Shown: positions 47,108 through 56,424 of the stretch, one piece after another
Layout: every line of letters begins with the position of its first letter
Position numbering within the stretch: position 1 is the stretch's first letter
Assembly (NCBI GenBank): GCA_045810625.1
Contig: JBJMVQ010000069.1
Location: 1 to 64,000, forward strand
Source of the DNA: JACQFZ01 sp045810625
GTDB taxonomy: Bacteria; Pseudomonadota; Gammaproteobacteria; Acidiferrobacterales; Sulfurifustaceae
Direction: 5' to 3'
Length of the DNA stretch: 64,000 nt
Translations under genes and position numbers: made by a program
Notes under the pieces: model-generated
Databases searched by the model: none
Told to the model about the DNA's origin: nothing
Seen by the model: the letters and a program-made list of their open reading frames with translations, nothing else

Positions 47108-48043
47108 TTACGACGTACGCGTCTGCCGCGTCGCAAGCACGACGCCGATAAGAATGGTTGCGATTCCGACGGCATGGAACACGCCGAACGATTCGCCGAG
47201 GAAAATGATGGCGAACACGGTACCGAAGGCTGGAAGAAGATGCAGCGTGAAGCCGGCGGCGTTCGCGCCGACGATGCTGACACCGAGGTTCCAGAACACG
47301 AAGGCGAATACGGCGGCGCCGATGCCGATGTAGAGCACGCCGGCAATGGCCGCGGGGGTGGGGAAGTCGGGCGCGGTCTGCAGCGCCTCGATGGCGTAGA
47401 ACGGCGTGAGCATCAGCACGCCGGCGGCGGCGATGACGAACATCAATTCCAGACCGCCTAGCTCCGGCGGTCGGCGCTTGAGCAGCACCGAGTAGACGCC
47501 CCAGATCGGCATCGCGAGCAGAATCCACGCATCGCCGACATGAAACTCCAGCTTGAGCAGGTTGCCGAGGTCGCCGCGCGAGAGGATGACGAGAATCCCG
47601 ACGAGTGAGATCAACACGCCCACGATTTGCCGCCGCGTGGTGCGTTCGTGCTCGATGGCCCACGAGCAGAGCAGCACGAAAAGCGGCGTCGAAGAATTGA
47701 GCAGCACCGCGTTCACCGCCGTGGTCGAGCGGAGTCCGAGGTAAACGAGACACTGGTACAGCGCGACGCCGGTGAAGGCGAGCAGCAGCAGAATGCCAGC
47801 GTGGCGGCGGATCACCGCACGCTTTCGGACGACACCGAACAGCGCGAACGGCGCAAGCACCGCCGCGGCGACGACCCAGCGCCAGAAGTTGAGCCCAATC
47901 GGCTCGAACGCGCCGCGCAACGCCCGGCCCATCACCCAGTTGCCCGCCCATAAGACATTAGCGAGCGTAAGCAGGACAAAGGCGAGTACACGCGGGTGGG
48001 TGGCTCGAAAACCGGTGTGATTTCTTTTTGAAGCCGTTACCAT
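47108..48043 (-). CDS. EamA-family (DMT) transporter, copy 1
   Basis: The 311-aa protein has ten hydrophobic segments in two EamA halves. It carries typical stretches VLLNSSTPLFVLLCSWAI and LGVSIVGANAAGFTLHLLPAFG, VFAIIFLGESF. Members export amino acids or other metabolites. The substrate cannot be assigned. The start ATG 48043 precedes a basic tail and TM1. Confidence 0.88.
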   Translation of the reverse strand: MVTASKRNHTGFRATHPRVLAFVLLTLANVLWAGNWVMGRALRGAFEPIGLNFWRWVVAAAVLAPFALFGVVRKRAVIRRHAGILLLLAFTGVALYQCLVYLGLRSTTAVNAVLLNSSTPLFVLLCSWAIEHERTTRRQIVGVLISLVGILVILSRGDLGNLLKLEFHVGDAWILLAMPIWGVYSVLLKRRPPELGGLELMFVIAAAGVLMLTPFYAIEALQTAPDFPTPAAIAGVLYIGIGAAVFAFVFWNLGVSIVGANAAGFTLHLLPAFGTVFAIIFLGESFGVFHAVGIATILIGVVLATRQTRTS

Positions 48044-48142
48044 TTTTCTATGACCGATTCTGCGGCTCGCGGGTCCCGCAGCGACCTCGCAGACACGTGT
48101 GCACCGCAGCAGCGCGCCCGCGCTCTTTAAGAGAACGGCGAG

Positions 48143-48484
48143 CTATTGGCGGTCCCAGTGGAACTTGTGTAACAGTCGGTGCACGAATGGCGCGAAAAGG
48201 AGCCCTGCAGAAACGAGGAACACCAACCCGGCATATAAGGCGTAAATACCGGCAAAGATCTTCCCGCCATTCGTGCGCGGCGCATCCACCGGGCCCATGC
48301 CGCCGAGTAACATTGCCGAGTTCAAGAAAGCATCGCGCCAAGCGAGTTGCTCGAAGTACATGTAGCCCAGCATCCCAATCACGAGTGAACCGAGGACAAG
48401 AGCAAAAACGAATGCACCATGTCGCGCGATCCTTCGCAGGAAGTGGGCATGGGAGAGTGGTGGATGCGTTCGTGGTTCGTACAT
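48143..48484 (-). CDS. Small two-helix membrane protein with pore-loop-like layout
   Basis: The 113-aa protein has two membrane helices (about 25-43 and 77-98). Between them lies a reentrant-loop-like segment, WRDAFLNSAMLLGGMGPVD. The layout (helix, aromatic W-x-x-A-F segment, glycine-rich loop, GKIFAGIYALYAGLVFL helix) mirrors the pore unit of two-TM potassium channels, but the TVGYG filter is absent. It may be a decayed or specialised channel-like subunit. The ending RLLHKFHWDRQ is basic and cytoplasmic. Confidence 0.7.
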   Translation of the reverse strand: MYEPRTHPPLSHAHFLRRIARHGAFVFALVLGSLVIGMLGYMYFEQLAWRDAFLNSAMLLGGMGPVDAPRTNGGKIFAGIYALYAGLVFLVSAGLLFAPFVHRLLHKFHWDRQ

Positions 48485-48663
48485 GAGTTGCCGTTGTTAC
48501 TGCCGTCTCACGATGATCTGAGCGCTGAGGCGACGGATCACGGGTATTCTCATCGAAACATGCCTCGTGCTCATCCTCGCTGCCGCCGTGTCGTCCCCGC
48601 ACCGGCTTGGCTTTAACACTTAGCTTACTTCGGTTCCGGCACCCGTGCTTATTTTACGGCACG

Positions 48664-50634
48664 CTAGTGCGGCAGCGCGTACGCGATCACGTAGTCGCCG
48701 CGAGTTGTGTCCAGCCCGCCGTGACCGCCGGCGGCGATGACAACATACTGCCGGCCATTGATCGAGTACGTCATCGGCGACGCCTGCCCGCCCGCAGGCA
48801 ATTTCACTTCCCACAGTAGTTTGCCGGTTTCGATGTCGAACGCGCGAAAGCGATCGTCGATCGTCGCCGCGATGAAAATCAGCCGGCTCGCGGTGACCAC
48901 CGCCCCGCCGATGTTGGGCATGCCGACGTTCGTACCGATATAAGGCAAGTTGCCGAGCGGCACCTGCCACTTGATGGTGCCGTTCACCATGTCGACCGCG
49001 GCGAGCGTGCCCCACGGCGGCTTCACGCACGGCGCGCCGAACGGAGAGAGAAACGGCCGGCGGCGCATGCCGTACGGCGTTTCGATCTGCCGCGCGAATT
49101 GGAATTTTGTGTACTCGCTCGACTTCGACGCTGCGCTCAGCTCGGCGCGCGGCACCAGCGCAACAACGAAAGGCGCGTCCATGCTATTCACGACAGCGAT
49201 TTGCCGCACGGGGTCGAACGCGATCCCGCCCCAGTTCATGCCGCCCGCCGCACCGGGAATCGTAATGGTGTCCTGCGTCGAGGGCGGCGTATAAATGTCG
49301 CCCCGCCGGGAGCGTTCGATTAACGCGCGGCACTTGCCGCGATCCCAGAACGTCAGTCCCCAGGCGTCGTCGGGCGTGATGCGTGCATGGCGCACGAGCG
49401 GCGGCGGCGCGACCGGGAACGGCTGCGTCCGCGAAGGCGTTTCTCCCGGCACGGCATCCTGTGGCGCCGGCCGCTCTTCGATCGGAAAGATCGGCCTGCC
49501 GGTTGCACGATCGAACGTGAACAGCAGCCCGGTCTTCGTCGCCTGGATCACGCCGGGCACGCGTTTGCCGTCGTGATCGATGTCCACCAACACCGGCTGC
49601 GCGGGCGCGTCGTAGTCCCACAGATTGTGATGCACGAGCTGCTGTCCCCACACGAACTTGCCGGTGTCACCGTTCAGCGCGACGACGGAGTCCGCCCAAC
49701 GATTCGGACCGGGCCGTTCACCGCCGAAATAATCCGGGCTCGCCGAGCCGGTCGGAACGAAGACGAGCTTGCGCCGTGCGTCGACGGACAGCGGCGCCCA
49801 CGCATTCGCGGCGCCGGTCAGCTTCGCGCCGGCGTCGCTCCACTCGCGGTAAACCGGATTCGACCGATTGCGCGGAATCGGGTCCCAGCTCCACAGCAGC
49901 CGTCCGCTGCGCGCGTCGAACGCGCGCACGATGCCAAGCTCGAGTTGTACAGCGCGGTTGTCGCCAATGGCGGAGCCGACGATGACTTTGTCGCCTAAAA
50001 TCGCCGGCGGCGACGTCACCGAATATTGTTGCCAGCCGGGCGAATTCTCAGCGCGGACGTCCTTGCTCAAATCAATCTGGCCGCGATTGCCGAAATCCTC
50101 GCAGAGCTTGCCGGTCGCGGCATCGAGCGCGAGCAGGCGCGCGTCGAGCGTCGGCGCGAAGATGCGCGCGCGGCAGGCTTTAGCTGATGGCGCGGCGGTG
50201 TCGACCCATAGCGAGACGCCGCGCGACGCCGGGCTCGCGAAGCGCAGGTCGCGCCGCGTGTGCGTGTCGTAGCGCCAGCGCAGCTTCCCGCTCGCCGCGT
50301 CGATCGCGACGACGTTCGTTTCCATGGTCGTGAAGTACAACGCCCCATCGTACAGAATCGGCGTCGCTTCGAACGTCAGCGCTTTGCCGCCGACGAAGTC
50401 GTGGCCGAGGTCGCCGGTGCGAAACGTCCAGGCGACTTTGAGCTGCTTCACGTTCGCCGGCGTGATCTGCGCGAGCGGCGAGTAACGCGAGCCGCCCGGA
50501 TCGCCTCCATACGTCGGCCAACCGCCATCGTCCGCCGAAGCCGCAATGGCGATGAGGTTACAAACAAGAAAAGCCGGAACGAGTACGCGGAGAAAGATAC
50601 GATGTGCCACGTCGACGTGCAGGCGATGATTCAT
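48664..50634 (-). CDS. PQQ-dependent dehydrogenase (quinoprotein glucose dehydrogenase-like)
   Basis: The 656-aa protein has a signal peptide (about residues 15-34) and an eight-bladed PQQ propeller. It begins GWPTYGGDPGGSRYSPL and contains GVSLWVDT, DYDAPAQPVLVDI and repeated GxLLWxxD-type tryptophan-docking strands. It resembles the periplasmic half of membrane glucose dehydrogenase, but the five-helix membrane anchor is missing. It should oxidise a sugar or alcohol in the periplasm and pass electrons on. No pqq synthesis gene or cytochrome gene is next to it. Confidence 0.88.
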   Translation of the reverse strand: MNHRLHVDVAHRIFLRVLVPAFLVCNLIAIAASADDGGWPTYGGDPGGSRYSPLAQITPANVKQLKVAWTFRTGDLGHDFVGGKALTFEATPILYDGALYFTTMETNVVAIDAASGKLRWRYDTHTRRDLRFASPASRGVSLWVDTAAPSAKACRARIFAPTLDARLLALDAATGKLCEDFGNRGQIDLSKDVRAENSPGWQQYSVTSPPAILGDKVIVGSAIGDNRAVQLELGIVRAFDARSGRLLWSWDPIPRNRSNPVYREWSDAGAKLTGAANAWAPLSVDARRKLVFVPTGSASPDYFGGERPGPNRWADSVVALNGDTGKFVWGQQLVHHNLWDYDAPAQPVLVDIDHDGKRVPGVIQATKTGLLFTFDRATGRPIFPIEERPAPQDAVPGETPSRTQPFPVAPPPLVRHARITPDDAWGLTFWDRGKCRALIERSRRGDIYTPPSTQDTITIPGAAGGMNWGGIAFDPVRQIAVVNSMDAPFVVALVPRAELSAASKSSEYTKFQFARQIETPYGMRRRPFLSPFGAPCVKPPWGTLAAVDMVNGTIKWQVPLGNLPYIGTNVGMPNIGGAVVTASRLIFIAATIDDRFRAFDIETGKLLWEVKLPAGGQASPMTYSINGRQYVVIAAGGHGGLDTTRGDYVIAYALPH

Positions 50635-50752
50635 GCGGCGCTACTTATTATTGATAGCGCTGCCAGCGTAATGACCCGGTTGTCCGCCTGCAAGTGAATT
50701 ACGAGCCCAACCAGCACGCGGCCCGGTCACCGCGCGCTTCCCGCATCGATGA

Positions 50753-51742
50753 CTAACTGGACGCGGCTTTGCGTCCAAGCACTTCCGGGTTCACGACGTT
50801 GATCGGCTCGCCGCGTGCATAAGCGACGATCTGGTCGAAGATGTCGGAAAACTGCAGCTCGTACTCGTCGCGAGTCACGTAGCCGATGTGCGGCGTGCAG
50901 ACGATGTTGTCCATCGTGAGCAGCGGATGGGTGGGGTCGCGCAGCGGCTCCTCTTCGTAGACGTCGACCGCCGCCATGCCCGGACGCCCCGCGCGCAGAG
51001 CACTGACCAGCGCACCGGGCTCGATCAGCGGCGCGCGGCTCGTGTTGACCAGGAGCGCCGTGGGTTTCATGCGCGCGAGATCCGAAGCGGTAACGATGCC
51101 TCGGGTGGCATCTAGCAAACGCATGTGCAGCGACAGCACGTCGCACTCCTCGAAGAACACCTCTTTGCTCGGAGCAACCGCATGCCCATCCGCTCGGGCG
51201 CGCGCGAGCGACGCCGGTCGCGCCCACACGAGCACTGTCATCCCGAACGCCTTTCCATAACGCGCGACGACCGCGCCAATCCGCCCGTAGCCGAAAACGC
51301 CGAGCGTTTTCCCGCGCAACGTATGGCCGACGCCGATCTGCCACTGGCCCGCGCGCATCGCCGCCGTTTGTTGCGGTATCTGACGCATCGCCGCGAGCAC
51401 CAGCGCCCACGTCAGCTCGGCGGCCGCATAGGACGGCGTGTCGGAATGCATGTTGGACGATACGATGACACCGAGGCGCGTGCACGCCTTGATGTCGATG
51501 TGCGGATAGGCGCTGCGCTGGCTGATGAGCCGAAGCTTCGGCAGCCGCTCGAGGAGCGGTGCGCGGATTTGCGTGCGCTCGCGGATGAGCACGAGCGCTT
51601 CGGTGTCCTTCAGCCGCTCGGCAAGCGCATCGGTGTCCTGGACGTGATCGTTCCAAACGGTGACGTCATGGCCGGACAGTTTGGCGAAGCACGGCAGGGT
51701 GCGCAGCGTGTCGTGATAGTCGTCGAGAATCGTGATTTTCAT
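50753..51742 (-). CDS. D-2-hydroxyacid dehydrogenase family protein
   Basis: The 329-aa NAD-dependent enzyme has the Rossmann motif TLGVFGYGRIGAVVARYGKAFG (two adjacent parts). The catalytic residues are R in LLVNTSRAPLIEPGALV, E in VDVYEEEPL and H in CTPHIGYVTRDEYE. It resembles phosphoglycerate dehydrogenase-type enzymes. The substrate is not known. ATG 51742 (MKITILDDYHD) matches the family start; an upstream extension lacks conservation. It lies 44 nt after the small 76-aa gene on the same strand. Confidence 0.9.
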   Translation of the reverse strand: MKITILDDYHDTLRTLPCFAKLSGHDVTVWNDHVQDTDALAERLKDTEALVLIRERTQIRAPLLERLPKLRLISQRSAYPHIDIKACTRLGVIVSSNMHSDTPSYAAAELTWALVLAAMRQIPQQTAAMRAGQWQIGVGHTLRGKTLGVFGYGRIGAVVARYGKAFGMTVLVWARPASLARARADGHAVAPSKEVFFEECDVLSLHMRLLDATRGIVTASDLARMKPTALLVNTSRAPLIEPGALVSALRAGRPGMAAVDVYEEEPLRDPTHPLLTMDNIVCTPHIGYVTRDEYELQFSDIFDQIVAYARGEPINVVNPEVLGRKAASS

Positions 51743-51786
51743 AAATGCGGGCTGGGAAAACAGCGCGACATGCGAGCGTTCGTTAA

Positions 51787-52017
51787 TCAACCATTCGAGC
51801 GGTCGCGGCCTTCGAGGAACACCCTCCCCTTTGCGCTAAGCGATACGACATTGCTGCCCGGCGCGGATTCGATCAGGCCGTCGATGCAGGCATCTTCCCA
51901 AATCGACAGCCGCGGGCAGCCGGTCTTCCAGACGTCGAGCACGTCCGCATACGTCCGTCGGCCGCTCGATATCCACTCGAGCATTTGCCGGGTAAGCGCG
52001 ATGGTCGGATCAGCCAT
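51787..52017 (-). CDS. Small conserved hypothetical protein
   Basis: The 76-aa protein begins MADPTIALTRQMLEWISSGRRTYADVLDVWK and continues CPRLSIWEDACIDGLIE, a winged-helix-like small protein. I recall similar short proteins in alpha- and betaproteobacteria but no function. ATG 52017 is chosen because conserved-looking sequence starts there. The gene is followed by the hydroxyacid dehydrogenase in the same direction. Confidence 0.7.
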   Translation of the reverse strand: MADPTIALTRQMLEWISSGRRTYADVLDVWKTGCPRLSIWEDACIDGLIESAPGSNVVSLSAKGRVFLEGRDRSNG

Positions 52018-52384
52018 GACTATCCTTCGGCAGCAACCGAAACATATTGTAGAAGAAAAATTGGACCGGAGTGGCCGAACCGACTTCGGGCGACGTTGAG
52101 CCGTGGAGCGGTTGGGCGAAGGTTGGGAAGGCGTCTCGACGACACGCGCGGACTTGCTTCTTATCGACGCGCACAATAACCAGGCTTCACGCGCGTAAGC
52201 TGCACGCTAGCGCGACTCGTTCCCCGTTGAGGACTTCGTTGTGCATTCCGTCTTGCGGAAACATGACCACGACCTCTGCTGCGCCGGCGGCAAGCGACAC
52301 GTCTGTCTAGCGGTCGCCGCAATGGACAGCACCGCGAGCGACGCTCGACAATAGCCGTCGCGCGATACACGAAGGAGCGGCGCA

Positions 52385-53248
52385 GTGCTCACGACCATCC
52401 AGACATCGCAAGGCAAATTCACGGCCGAGATCGCCGGCCCGCCGACCGGCGATCCTGTTCTGCTTCTGCACGGCTTTCCTCAATCGCGCCACTCCTGGCG
52501 CCATCAAGTACCCGCGCTCGGCGCCGCCGGCTACCGTGCGGTCGCGTACGACCAGCGCGGCTACTCGCCCGGCGTGCGCCCGGATCCTGCGACGAACCTC
52601 GCCGCGTACGGAATCGATCGCCTGATCGCCGACGTGCTCGATGTCGCCGAAGCGGTCACGCAAAATCCGCGCGCGCGATTTCATCTGGTCGCGCACGACT
52701 GGGGCGGGCAGGTCGCGTGGGGCACGGCGGCGAGTCATCCGGATCGCGTCGCGTCGCTTACCGTGCTGTCGCGGCCGCATCCGACCGCGTTTCGCCGCGC
52801 GTTTCGCGACAACGCCGACAACCAACAACACCGCTCGCGCCATCATCAGGCGTTCAACGATCCGGCGACGGTGTCGCGCTTTCTCGCCGACGACGCGGGC
52901 GCGCTCGAGCAGCGCTTCTCGGACAACGGCGTGCCGGCGTCATCGATCGCGGAGTATCTGTCGGTGGTCGGGAATCCCGCCGCGCTCGAAGCGGCCGTTG
53001 CGTGGTACCGCGCGGCGCGCGCGGTCGTGAACATCGAAGCCGCCCCGGTGAACGTGCCGACGCTCTATATCTGGGGCGATGTCGACCACACGGTTGGCCC
53101 GACGGCGGCACGCGGGACCGCGGAATTCGTCACCGCCGCGTTTCGTTTCGAGGTGCTGCCCGGCGTCGGTCACTTCATCACCGATCAGGCGCCGGAGGCA
53201 GTGACCCGCTTGTTGCTACAGCATCTCGCATCGTATCCGCTGGACTGA
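52385..53248 (+). CDS. Alpha/beta hydrolase of epoxide-hydrolase type
   Basis: The 287-aa enzyme shows the oxyanion motif LLLHGFPQS, the nucleophile aspartate in VAHDWGGQVAWG and a second acidic residue in IWGDVDHTVG. The catalytic histidine is in GVGHFITDQAP. An aspartate nucleophile in HDWGG points to epoxide hydrolase or haloalkane dehalogenase chemistry, not an esterase. A GTG start at 52385 follows a GGAG-like stretch (gaaggagcggcgca). It stands alone. Confidence 0.87.
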   Translation: MLTTIQTSQGKFTAEIAGPPTGDPVLLLHGFPQSRHSWRHQVPALGAAGYRAVAYDQRGYSPGVRPDPATNLAAYGIDRLIADVLDVAEAVTQNPRARFHLVAHDWGGQVAWGTAASHPDRVASLTVLSRPHPTAFRRAFRDNADNQQHRSRHHQAFNDPATVSRFLADDAGALEQRFSDNGVPASSIAEYLSVVGNPAALEAAVAWYRAARAVVNIEAAPVNVPTLYIWGDVDHTVGPTAARGTAEFVTAAFRFEVLPGVGHFITDQAPEAVTRLLLQHLASYPLD

Positions 53249-53470
53249 GTACACTCGTACGGGCGCGAGCGGGACTCGAGCACGCGACGCCGCGACCATC
53301 TGAAAGCCAATCCCTTGACGGCTACTGTTGCCTCAACGGCGAAGCGGTCTGCTTGGACAGGGAGCCCAGGAGCACATGATCCGAGCCTTCGAACGTCTGC
53401 TGACGGCCAACGCTTCGACCAAGAAATGAGCGTTCGTTTCGACCGTGTCGAACGCCGGTCGGACGCCTGC

Positions 53471-56143
53471 CTACTGCATCGCCTTCGTCGCGATTTCCGC
53501 CACGTCCTTCGAAAGACCGGGCGCATTGCGAATCCGTTCGAGCGCCGCACGGGCGTGCGCCTGGCGGCCAGAATCGAACTTCTTCCAACGATCGAAGGCG
53601 CGGGCCATGCGGGCGGCGACTTGCGGATTGAGCTTATCGAGCGCGATAACTTGTTCCGCGAGGAACGCGTAGCCGCTGCCATCGGCAGCATGGAACCGAA
53701 CGTGGTTCGCCGCGAAACCGCCGATCAGGGCGTAAACCTTATTTGGGTTACGAATCGAGAACGCCGGGTGCGCCGTCAAGCGCCTCACATCGGCGAGGGT
53801 GCCGGGCAGCCGCGACGTTGCTTGCGCGCGCAGCCACTTGTCGACCACGAGCGGCTCGCTCTGCCAGCGGGCGTAGAAGGCTTCGAGCGCCTGGGTTCGC
53901 TCCGGGCAATCGAAGTCGGCGAGCACGGCCAACGCGGCCATGCTGTCGGTCATGTTGTCGGCCGCGCGGAACTGGGCGTACACGAGATCACAAGCCTCCT
54001 TGCTCTCCGCTTCCATGAGATACGCCAGGCACAGATTGCGTAGCGCACGCTTCCCCGCGGGCTCCGCGTCCGCGCTGTACGGACCGCCGACTTTGTTCGC
54101 GTGATACGTCGCGAGCAGCACGTCGCGCAGCCGCGTGCCCATCGCGCGAGCCAGGCTCACGCGCACCGCATGCACGGCGTCCGGATCCACCACGTCCATT
54201 TGCTCCGCGAGAAAATCTTCCGCCGGTAACGTCAGCGCTTCGGCGGCAAACGCGGGGTCCGTGTGCGCTTGCGCCAGCACGCGCGCGACCGCGTCGATGA
54301 ACGTCTGCGGCACATTGAACGTGCGCCCGGCGCGCACATCGCTCACGCCTTTCAGCATAAGCGCCGTCGCGAGGCGCTGGCCGGCTTCCCAGCGATTGAA
54401 CGGATCGGCGTCGTGCGCCATCAAATGCGTGAGGCTCGCCTCATCGTAGTCATACTTCACGATCACCGGCGCGGAGAAATTGCGCGCGAGAGAAGGAACC
54501 GGTCTCGCCGGCACATTGACGAAAACGAAGCGCTGCTCGGGTTGCGTGACGGAAAGTACCCGCGTCGTGGCTTCCGCCTTGGTCTCGCCCTCGAGCTGGA
54601 GCGGGATGTCGCGGCCGTCGGGCCCGACGAGCCCGAGCGCGAGTGGGATGTGGAACGGCCGCTTCTCGATCTGCCCCGGCGTCGGCGGACAGGCCTGGCG
54701 CACCGTCAACGTGTAGCGCTTGGCTCCTGCGTCGTACGCGTCGGAAACATCGAGCGTCGGCGTGCCGGCCTGATCGTACCAGCGTTTGAACTGCGCGAGA
54801 TCCACGCGCGCCGCATCCGCCATCGCTTGCACGAAATCATCGGTCGTCACGGCCTGACCGTCGTGACGCTCGAAGTAGAGATCCATGCCTTTGCGGAAAT
54901 TTTTCGCGCCGATCAGCGTGTGGATCATGCGCACGACCTCGGCGCCCTTCTCGTACACGGTATTCGTGTAAAAGTTGCTGATCTCCATGTACGACTGCGG
55001 CCGCACGGGATGCGCCATCGGGCTCGCGTCTTCGGGAAATTGGCGCGCGCGAAGCTTGCGCACCTCGCGGATGCGCTGCACCGGACGCGAGTAGAGGTCG
55101 GAGCAGAACTCTTGATCGCGAAATACCGTGAGACCTTCTTTGAGCGAAAGCTGAAACCAGTCGCGGCACGTAACGCGATTGCCGGTCCAGTTGTGAAAGT
55201 ACTCGTGGCCGACGACGCGATCGATGTTCTGATAGTCCTCGTCGGTCGCCGTGTCGGGCCGCGCCAGCACGTACTTCGTGTTGAAGATGTTGAGGCCCTT
55301 GTTCTCCATCGCGCCCATGTTGTAGTCGCCGACCGCGACGATCATGTACTGGTCGAGATCGAGCTCGAGGCCGAACACGTCTTCGTCCCACTGCATCGCT
55401 TTCTTGAGCGCCAGCATCGTGTAGCCCGCCTGATCGAGCTTGCCCGGCTCGACGTAGACGGCGAGCCGCGCGCGTTTGCCCGAGCGCGTCACGAAGCCGT
55501 CTTCGAGAAGATCGAGCTTGGCGGCGACCATCGCGAACAAATACGAAGGCTTCGGGAACGGATCCTCCCATTTGGCCCAGTGGCGCGGCGCTCCACCCGC
55601 GTTCGTCGGCGGCTCGTCACCGCTCGCGATCAAATTACCGTTCGAAAGCAGCACCGGGTAGCGCGCTTTGTCGGCATGGAGCGTCGTCGTGTAGCGTGCC
55701 ATCACGTCCGGTCGATCGATAAAAAAGGTAATGCGCCGAAACCCTTCTGCTTCGCATTGCGTAAAGCAACCGTCCTTGGAGACGTAAAAGCCGGAGAGCG
55801 ACGTGTTGTCCTGCGGGCGAATGCGGCAGACCGTTTCGAGCACGAACTCGTCCGGTACATTCGCAATGGTGAGATGCTCAGCGTCCAGAACGTACTCGCT
55901 CTTTCCGAGTGGACGGCCGTCGAGGGCGACCGATTCGAGCAGGAGCTCCTCACCATTCAACGCAAGCGGAGCGTTGTGCCGCCTGGGCGTTTCCGCGGGG
56001 TTGCGGCGTACTGTCAGGCGCGATGTAACGCGTGTGTACTCTTCGTACAGCGCTACATCGAGCTCCACAGTATTGATAAGGAAGGCGGACGCGGTGTAGT
56101 CCTTGAGATAAATGGTCTTCGGCGTAGGGTCGCGCATAGGCAC
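53471..56143 (-). CDS. pepN: Aminopeptidase N
   Basis: PepN is a cytosolic zinc M1 aminopeptidase that removes N-terminal residues from peptides. The 890-aa protein has the exopeptidase motif GAMENKGLNIFN near residue 275. Zinc ligands are in VGHEYFHNWTGNRVT near 308, with the downstream glutamate in LKEGLTVFRDQEF. Length and the DUF3458-like C-terminal domains match E. coli PepN. An alternative ATG lies 6 nt downstream of the start. The long complementary frame opposite this gene is not coding. Confidence 0.96.
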   Translation of the reverse strand: MPMRDPTPKTIYLKDYTASAFLINTVELDVALYEEYTRVTSRLTVRRNPAETPRRHNAPLALNGEELLLESVALDGRPLGKSEYVLDAEHLTIANVPDEFVLETVCRIRPQDNTSLSGFYVSKDGCFTQCEAEGFRRITFFIDRPDVMARYTTTLHADKARYPVLLSNGNLIASGDEPPTNAGGAPRHWAKWEDPFPKPSYLFAMVAAKLDLLEDGFVTRSGKRARLAVYVEPGKLDQAGYTMLALKKAMQWDEDVFGLELDLDQYMIVAVGDYNMGAMENKGLNIFNTKYVLARPDTATDEDYQNIDRVVGHEYFHNWTGNRVTCRDWFQLSLKEGLTVFRDQEFCSDLYSRPVQRIREVRKLRARQFPEDASPMAHPVRPQSYMEISNFYTNTVYEKGAEVVRMIHTLIGAKNFRKGMDLYFERHDGQAVTTDDFVQAMADAARVDLAQFKRWYDQAGTPTLDVSDAYDAGAKRYTLTVRQACPPTPGQIEKRPFHIPLALGLVGPDGRDIPLQLEGETKAEATTRVLSVTQPEQRFVFVNVPARPVPSLARNFSAPVIVKYDYDEASLTHLMAHDADPFNRWEAGQRLATALMLKGVSDVRAGRTFNVPQTFIDAVARVLAQAHTDPAFAAEALTLPAEDFLAEQMDVVDPDAVHAVRVSLARAMGTRLRDVLLATYHANKVGGPYSADAEPAGKRALRNLCLAYLMEAESKEACDLVYAQFRAADNMTDSMAALAVLADFDCPERTQALEAFYARWQSEPLVVDKWLRAQATSRLPGTLADVRRLTAHPAFSIRNPNKVYALIGGFAANHVRFHAADGSGYAFLAEQVIALDKLNPQVAARMARAFDRWKKFDSGRQAHARAALERIRNAPGLSKDVAEIATKAMQ

Positions 56144-56424
56144 TCGATCGCTCAGATGTCTTGAGTAAACCGGCGGCGCTACGGGGTGCGCCCGGCTACT
56201 TCGGAAGGGCCTATTCTATGGAATTTTCGTGCGGCCTGCTTTTCCCACGCTTCCCGGGCCGGTATGAAGTGGAATCCGCGTCCGGTACCGCGGCACCGGG
56301 CTGGTGGCGCTCTGCGTGGCGGTCCGCCGCTCTGCGCGGCGCTAAGGAACGGTACGTAGAGAACAGCGCCTGGGCCGGCGAGGCTGCGTCATGCCCTCGC
56401 CCGATCTTCTGTACCGGCCCATCG

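Noticed and set aside
53262..53310. tRNA-like string (gggactcgagcacgcgac) after the alpha/beta hydrolase gene
   Set aside because: The T-arm stem does not pair and no acceptor or anticodon arm can be built around it.
54263..56164. 633-codon open frame on the plus strand opposite pepN
   Set aside because: Long complementary frames are expected opposite GC-rich genes; the pepN strand carries all the aminopeptidase motifs.
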